From: an uncultured Bacteroidia bacterium
GTDB lineage: Bacteria; Bacteroidota; Bacteroidia; Bacteroidales; UBA932
DNA length: 9,527 nucleotides
Direction of reading: 5' to 3'
Assembly (NCBI GenBank): GCA_902797895.1
Contig: CADBUS010000057.1
Span: 1 to 9,527 of the forward strand
In this document: piece after piece, positions 5,894 through 9,527 of the stretch
How the letters are laid out: every line of letters starts with the position of its first letter
How positions within the stretch are numbered: the first letter of the stretch is position 1
Made by a program: the position numbers and the translations under genes
Notes under the pieces: model-generated
Databases searched by the model: none
Told to the model about the DNA's origin: nothing
What the model saw: the letters and a program-made list of their open reading frames with translations, nothing else

Positions 5894-6484
5894 ATGGAAG
5901 TTGCACTATACAAATACAACTCGCTTTGCGGAGAGCTTTATATAGCTGCTCTTGGCAATAGTATCATCTTATGCGACTGGGCCTGCAATAAAAAACTGAC
6001 AAAGAATCTTGCTCGCCTCTCAAAAGCCTTTGATATAGAGTTTATTATGCCTATAAGGGGAGCTGCAGAGGCCATCGGAGAAGCAAAAAGTAAGAAAAAC
6101 TCTCCACCATCATCGCAAATTATACTATCGGCCATAAAAGAGCTTAACGAATACTTTGCAGGAGAGCGCAAAGAGTTTTCCCTGCCTTTAACCACCGCCG
6201 GAACTCCCTTTCAAAAAGCAGTTTGGAGGCAACTTGCAGATATTCCATACGGTAAAACCATCTCATACTCAGAGTTAGCAGCATCCATCAGCCACCCTCA
6301 AGCCATACGTGCTGCAGCCAATGCCTGTGCCGCCAATGCGCTCTCAATAATGCTCCCCTGCCACAGAGTGGTTAGCAGCAACTCTTCCTCAACAGGCTAT
6401 GCCGGAGGAGCTACAGCCAAACGCCTTCTATTGAATTTGGAATACAGCAAAACTCCCACTACTTTTGAAATAAAAACGGAATAA
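5894..6484 (+). CDS. ogt: Methylated-DNA--protein-cysteine S-methyltransferase
   Basis: The protein has 196 residues from ATG 5894. The frame is open to an ATG at 5852, but the family N-terminus begins at YKYNSLCGELYIAA (residues 6-19), so the shorter start is chosen. Residues 1-100 form the ribonuclease H-like N-terminal domain, with a linker of K, S and P around 64-75. Residues about 103-190 are the DNA-binding catalytic domain: TPFQKAVWRQLADIPYGKTISYSELA (104-129), R139 as the arginine finger, and PCHRVV with acceptor C156, then STGYAGG. It moves alkyl groups from O6-alkylguanine to its own cysteine and is consumed. There is no Ada-type N-terminal zinc domain, so it is a stand-alone repair protein rather than a regulator. 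The Na/Pi transporter gene follows after 7 bp, so the two form an operon. Confidence 0.93.
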   Translation: MEVALYKYNSLCGELYIAALGNSIILCDWACNKKLTKNLARLSKAFDIEFIMPIRGAAEAIGEAKSKKNSPPSSQIILSAIKELNEYFAGERKEFSLPLTTAGTPFQKAVWRQLADIPYGKTISYSELAASISHPQAIRAAANACAANALSIMLPCHRVVSSNSSSTGYAGGATAKRLLLNLEYSKTPTTFEIKTE

Positions 6485-6491
6485 AAAGATT

Positions 6492-8210
6492 ATGCAAACA
6501 ACAGCAATTATATCTGCAATACTTGCGCTACTCTCCGGAGTTGGTATATTCTTGATTGCCTGCCAAATGATGAGCAGCAATCTTGAAGCTGCAAGCTCAG
6601 CAAAACTTAAGAAACTATTCTCAAAAACCTCCTCCAATAAACTGCTCGGAGTGGGCATAGGTGCGGCCTCCACCGCTGTTATTCAAAGTTCAGGCGCCAC
6701 CACCGTAATGACAATAGGTTTTGTAAATGCAGGCATACTCTCTCTCTTTCAGGCTGCTACAATAATATACGGAGCAAATATAGGAACAACCATAACCGCC
6801 CAGATTGTAGCATTGGGTATGTTTGGCAAGAGCGCCCTCTCCTCTTCTATTATATTTTCCGCCTTTGTTGGCCTGGGAGCTTTTATGATTATGTTCTCCA
6901 AACGCCAAAATACTAAGGTTTTAGGAGGAATTATAGCCGGCTTCGGTATGTTGTTTGTGGGACTCACTCTTATGAGCGGCTCTATGGAATCGTTTGCAGC
7001 TCAAGACTCTATAAAAGAGTTCTTGGCCAAGATAAGCAATCCTCTGCTATTGGTTTTGCTTGGAGCTATACTTACCGCCATTATACAGAGTTCATCTGTA
7101 ATGACCTCTATAGCACTTACAATGGTGGTTACAAAACTTATCTCGTTAGACCAAGGCATACTGCTCACAATGGGCTCCAATATAGGCTCTTGTGTTGTTG
7201 CTATAATTGCAGGAGCCACAAACGGGAAAAATGCACGCAGAACTGCACTAATACACCTGTTGTTCAACTGTTGCGGAGTTATATTCTTTATGATAGTAGG
7301 ATGGATTATCAGCTTGGCAACATCCGGCGGTACAACCTACGGAACCATCTTTGAACGCCTCTTCCCTGGAGCAGCCCAAACACAACTTGCAATGTTCCAT
7401 ACCTTCTTTAATGTTGCAACCGTTGCACTAATGCTGCCGCTCACAAACAGCTTGGTATCTGTAGTTAAGAGATTTATTCCGGAGAAAGAAGCTATCGCGG
7501 AGGATAAAAATATACTGCAACTCAAATATGTAAATGAGAATATGCTCAAGAGTACTCCTATAGCTGTAGAACAGACTAAAAAAGAGATACTTAGAATGGC
7601 CGATATAGCGTTGGAAAATGTAAATCATTCGCTTGATATAATAATGACTATGGACTTTAGTTCTCACGATACATTTAAGCAGAGAGAAAAGGAGTTAGAT
7701 TTTATGAATCAGGCACTTGTAGATTTTACGGTAAAATTGCAGGGGAGCGACGGACTTAGTGAAAAAGATAAACTTTACCTCTCTACAATATACAGAACAG
7801 TAAGAGATTTGGAGAGAATTGGAGACTATGCAGAAAACATAGTGGAATATGCCCTCAATCTCAATAAGAGCAAGGAGCATTTTTCTACAATGGCACTAAA
7901 AGAGATAGAGGCTCTGAAAAAGGAGGTAAATCAACTATACAGTTATGCCCTAACAGCATATAAAGATGAAGATTTCAACGCTTTAGATAAAGCTAACATA
8001 TTAGAGGAGGAGATAGATGACTTTACAGACAATATGGAGCTTAACCACATAAACCGCCTGGCTAACGGAATTTGTACCCCTACCGTTGGTGCGCAGTATC
8101 TCTCGCTCTCCTCCGATGTTGAGCGAATTGCAGATCATCTTATAAATGTGGCAAAATCTATCCGCCAGCTAAATAGCAAAAAAGAGCAGAAAAGCGGGAA
8201 CTTTGCATAG
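6492..8210 (+). CDS. Na+/phosphate cotransporter family protein with C-terminal PhoU-like domain
   Basis: This 572-residue inner-membrane protein has two repeated Na/Pi-cotransporter units, each carrying the QSS substrate-binding motif: QSSGATT at 65-71 and QSSSVMT at 199-205. Each unit sits among hydrophobic helices, for example at about 5-27, 72-92, 112-134, 139-164 and 185-225, with more helices near 255-320. Residues about 350-560 are soluble and helical, with a PhoU-like pattern: two related halves containing LERIGDYAENI and VERIADHLINV, each with an acidic metal-type segment. Related proteins (NptA, YjbB) move phosphate with sodium, and some act in export; direction cannot be told here. 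The PhoU-like tail probably senses or gates. It starts 7 bp after the alkyltransferase stop. The flavodoxin gene follows after 46 bp with no visible promoter or terminator between. Confidence 0.95.
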   Translation: MQTTAIISAILALLSGVGIFLIACQMMSSNLEAASSAKLKKLFSKTSSNKLLGVGIGAASTAVIQSSGATTVMTIGFVNAGILSLFQAATIIYGANIGTTITAQIVALGMFGKSALSSSIIFSAFVGLGAFMIMFSKRQNTKVLGGIIAGFGMLFVGLTLMSGSMESFAAQDSIKEFLAKISNPLLLVLLGAILTAIIQSSSVMTSIALTMVVTKLISLDQGILLTMGSNIGSCVVAIIAGATNGKNARRTALIHLLFNCCGVIFFMIVGWIISLATSGGTTYGTIFERLFPGAAQTQLAMFHTFFNVATVALMLPLTNSLVSVVKRFIPEKEAIAEDKNILQLKYVNENMLKSTPIAVEQTKKEILRMADIALENVNHSLDIIMTMDFSSHDTFKQREKELDFMNQALVDFTVKLQGSDGLSEKDKLYLSTIYRTVRDLERIGDYAENIVEYALNLNKSKEHFSTMALKEIEALKKEVNQLYSYALTAYKDEDFNALDKANILEEEIDDFTDNMELNHINRLANGICTPTVGAQYLSLSSDVERIADHLINVAKSIRQLNSKKEQKSGNFA

Positions 8211-8256
8211 TGCTTCCGCAGCCAAACTATCAGAAAGATAAAAAAACAGAACAGCA

Positions 8257-8841
8257 ATGAAAACAAAGAGATTTTTACTCACCCTAGCAGCATTGGCAAT
8301 AGTGATTGCGGGCTGCGGCCAGAACAAGAAAACAGAAGCTAATCAAAAAACAGAGGAGGAGACAAAAATGAAAACATTAGTAGCCTATTTCTCAGCCACA
8401 GGCACAACTAAATCCCTTGCAGAAAAGATTGCCTCTCTGCTTAATGCAGACCTTTACGAGATTAAACCGGAGGTACCTTACACAGCAGCAGACCTCGATT
8501 GGAGAGACAAAACATCGCGCAGTACTATCGAGATGCAAGACAAAAACTCTCGCCCGGCAATGATAAAAGACCTTGAAAACGCAGAGAGTTACACCACAGT
8601 TTACATAGGATTCCCTGTATGGTGGTACACCGCCCCTACTATAATAAACACCTTCTTAGAGAGTTACGATTTCTCCGGCAAAAATGTGGTTTTCTTTGCC
8701 ACCTCTGGTGGCAGCACAATAGACAAGGCCAATGCAGAGTTCAGAACTGCCTATCCAACCCTAAAATGGAAAGATGGCAAAGTACTCAACAACGCCTCAG
8801 CCGAACAGATTAAGAGCTGGATTGCATCTTTGAACCTGTAG
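8257..8841 (+). CDS. Lipoprotein flavodoxin (Flavodoxin_4 type)
   Basis: The 194-residue protein opens with KTKR, a hydrophobic stretch and lipobox IAGC with C20 as the lipidated residue. A charged linker rich in K, E and Q follows (21-37), then a complete flavodoxin domain. The FMN phosphate loop is SATGTT in VAYFSATGTTKSLAEK (41-56). PVWWYTAPT and FFATSGGS are the other two flavin-contacting loops. Family knowledge: such proteins carry electrons through FMN; the partner is unknown. The export signal suggests the outer face of a membrane, although a second ATG (M38) could give a cytoplasmic form. It is the last gene before the hairpin terminator at 8871-8910 and is probably co-transcribed with the upstream transporter gene. 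Confidence 0.9.
   Translation: MKTKRFLLTLAALAIVIAGCGQNKKTEANQKTEEETKMKTLVAYFSATGTTKSLAEKIASLLNADLYEIKPEVPYTAADLDWRDKTSRSTIEMQDKNSRPAMIKDLENAESYTTVYIGFPVWWYTAPTIINTFLESYDFSGKNVVFFATSGGSTIDKANAEFRTAYPTLKWKDGKVLNNASAEQIKSWIASLNL
8354..8370 (+). promoter_or_regulatory. Internal Shine-Dalgarno and ATG inside the flavodoxin gene
   Basis: AGGAGG at 8354-8359 lies 8 bases before an in-frame ATG at 8368 (M38 of the long form). Initiation here would give a 157-residue flavodoxin without signal peptide, starting MKTLVAYFSATG as cytoplasmic flavodoxins do. The same bases encode the EEE of the linker, so the Shine-Dalgarno sequence could be chance. The normal start at 8257 has no comparable purine-rich box. 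Confidence 0.35.
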
Positions 8842-8870
8842 CCCTAAAAGTAAAATTTTTCATTTTTCTC

Positions 8871-8910
8871 AAGGCTGTGCCATAATTTGGCGCAGCCTTA
8901 GTTTACTTTT
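8871..8910 (+). terminator. Hairpin terminator after the flavodoxin gene
   Basis: Arms AAGGCTGTGCC (8871-8881) and GGCGCAGCCTT (8889-8899) pair over 11 bp around a 7-base loop, followed by the T-rich AGTTTACTTTT. One pair is U-G in plus-strand RNA but A-C in minus-strand RNA, which supports use on the plus strand. It sits 29 bp after the flavodoxin stop. Confidence 0.75.
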
Positions 8911-8911
8911 G
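8904..8911 (+). promoter_or_regulatory. -7 promoter box for the exonuclease gene
   Basis: TACTTTTG matches TAnnTTTG exactly and is identical to the hcp -7 box. It lies inside the T-tract of the terminator before it. The nearest TTTG (8886-8889) is only 14 bp upstream, so the -33 element is doubtful. The predicted leader to the ATG at 8956 is about 40 nt. Confidence 0.5.
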
Positions 8912-8955
8912 CAGGAAAATCAAGAGAATGTGAAACAAATAGAAAGAGAAGCAGT

Positions 8956-9447
8956 ATGAAGGATTTTGCAGCGATAGATTTTGAAACGGCTAACAATGAG
9001 CGTTCTTCGGTTTGTTCCGTTGGAATAGTTATTGTTCGCAATGGCGAGATTGTTGATTCGTTCTACTCACTCATTCAGCCGGAGCCCAACTATTATAACT
9101 ATTGGTGTTCACAGGTACACGGACTTTGTAGTCAAGATACTGACGATGCGCCGGTATTCCCAAAAGTATGGGCTCAGATTGAGCCTCTGATAGAAGGCCT
9201 TCCACTGGTGGCTCACAACAAGCCTTTTGACGAAGGTTGTCTGAAAGCTGTTTTCCGAGTGTATCAGATGGATTATCCAGACTATGAGTTTTACGACACT
9301 CTATGTGTTTCACGGCGAGTATTACCCGAACTAGAGAACCATCAACTTCACACTGTAGCTGCCGCCTGTGGCTATTGTTTAGAGAATCATCATCATGCAC
9401 TTGCCGATGCAGAAGCATGTGCATGGATAGCGAGAGAAATATTATAA
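8956..9447 (+). CDS. DEDDh-family 3'-5' exonuclease (DnaQ/Pol III epsilon-like)
   Basis: The 163-residue protein is essentially one exonuclease domain. The catalytic acids are visible: D8 and E10 in AIDFETAN (Exo I), D92 in AHNKPFDEGC (Exo II), and H146 and D151 in HHHALADAEA (Exo III). These bind two metal ions for stepwise removal of nucleotides from 3' ends. The variant Q-VHGL at 53-57 is also usual in this family. It lacks the extra C-terminal segment that ties replicative epsilon to the polymerase, so it is more likely a repair or RNA/DNA end-trimming enzyme; the substrate cannot be stated. The purine-rich AGAAAGAGAAG precedes the ATG and supports this start. It has its own candidate promoter and is followed after 12 bp by another gene on the same strand. 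Confidence 0.92.
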   Translation: MKDFAAIDFETANNERSSVCSVGIVIVRNGEIVDSFYSLIQPEPNYYNYWCSQVHGLCSQDTDDAPVFPKVWAQIEPLIEGLPLVAHNKPFDEGCLKAVFRVYQMDYPDYEFYDTLCVSRRVLPELENHQLHTVAAACGYCLENHHHALADAEACAWIAREIL

Positions 9448-9459
9448 ATATAAACAATT

Positions 9460-9527
9460 ATGAAAATAGAAACAAAAGGTATATTTGAAGCTCTTCCCAA
9501 TTGTATGTCTCTCCAAGATATAATAGA
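9460..9527 (+). CDS. Start of an unrecognised gene (cut by window edge)
   Basis: An ATG at 9460 opens a frame of 22 full codons with no stop before the window ends. The first residues are MKIETKGIFEALPNCMSLQD, a non-hydrophobic start without a signal peptide. It lies 12 bp after the exonuclease stop and is probably co-transcribed with it. The fragment is too short to assign a family. Confidence 0.55.
   Translation, partial: MKIETKGIFEALPNCMSLQDII

Noticed and set aside
8930..8959. Nine-codon GTG reading frame ending across the exonuclease start, plus an ATG-TGA start-stop at 8928-8933
   Set aside because: The sequence is short and has no distinguishing feature. Its TGA overlap with the ATG at 8956 is expected by chance often enough that a leader peptide cannot be claimed.

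Overview
The window reads as chromosomal DNA of a Bacteroidales-type bacterium (phylum Bacteroidota). The reasons are: several genes are preceded by a -7 box of the form TAnnTTTG, which is typical of this phylum; most starts lack a strong Shine-Dalgarno sequence; the DNA is moderately AT-rich with heavy ATA/AGA codon use; and lipoprotein signal peptides and a class I hybrid cluster protein are present. The species cannot be named from this sequence alone. I found no tRNA, rRNA, CRISPR array, insertion sequence or phage gene. The longest gene-free stretch is 3770-4014 (245 bp), which is a regulatory region.

Layout. (1) Positions 1-1367, minus strand: a small two-helix membrane protein, then an exported rhodanese / metallo-beta-lactamase fusion that runs off the left edge. 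A perfect -7 box (1393-1400) precedes the pair. (2) Positions 1449-3769, minus strand: hcp (hybrid cluster protein / hydroxylamine reductase), whose stop overlaps by one base the start of a Crp/Fnr-family regulator of HcpR type. (3) Positions 3770-4014: hcp leader, -7 box and a perfect 16-bp palindrome centred about 41 bp upstream of the predicted start of transcription. (4) Positions 4015-4527, plus strand: a NimA-like flavin-binding protein, divergent from hcp. (5) Positions 4535-5802, minus strand: a DNPH1/Rcl-like deoxynucleotide N-hydrolase, then a class I amidotransferase-like peptidase C26. (6) Positions 5894-8841, plus strand: an O6-alkylguanine-DNA alkyltransferase, a Na+/phosphate cotransporter with a PhoU-like tail, and a lipoprotein flavodoxin, closed by a hairpin terminator at 8871-8910. 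(7) Positions 8956-9527, plus strand: a DEDDh 3'-5' exonuclease and the first 22 codons of an unrecognised gene.

How the genes may work together. The best supported unit is nitrosative-stress defence: Hcp, its co-transcribed regulator, and a TAAC-N4-GTTA palindrome at a class II activator position. The neighbouring genes include a nitro-group-related flavoprotein, a nucleotide-pool hydrolase and a DNA alkyl-damage repair protein. That fits a loose theme of coping with reactive nitrogen and DNA-base damage, but this is inference from proximity. Most genes belong to known families. The less routine points are the operator layout, the rhodanese-MBL fusion, a flavodoxin with a second internal start, and an alkyltransferase whose promoter sits almost on its start codon. 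I did not see a clearly undescribed multi-gene system.
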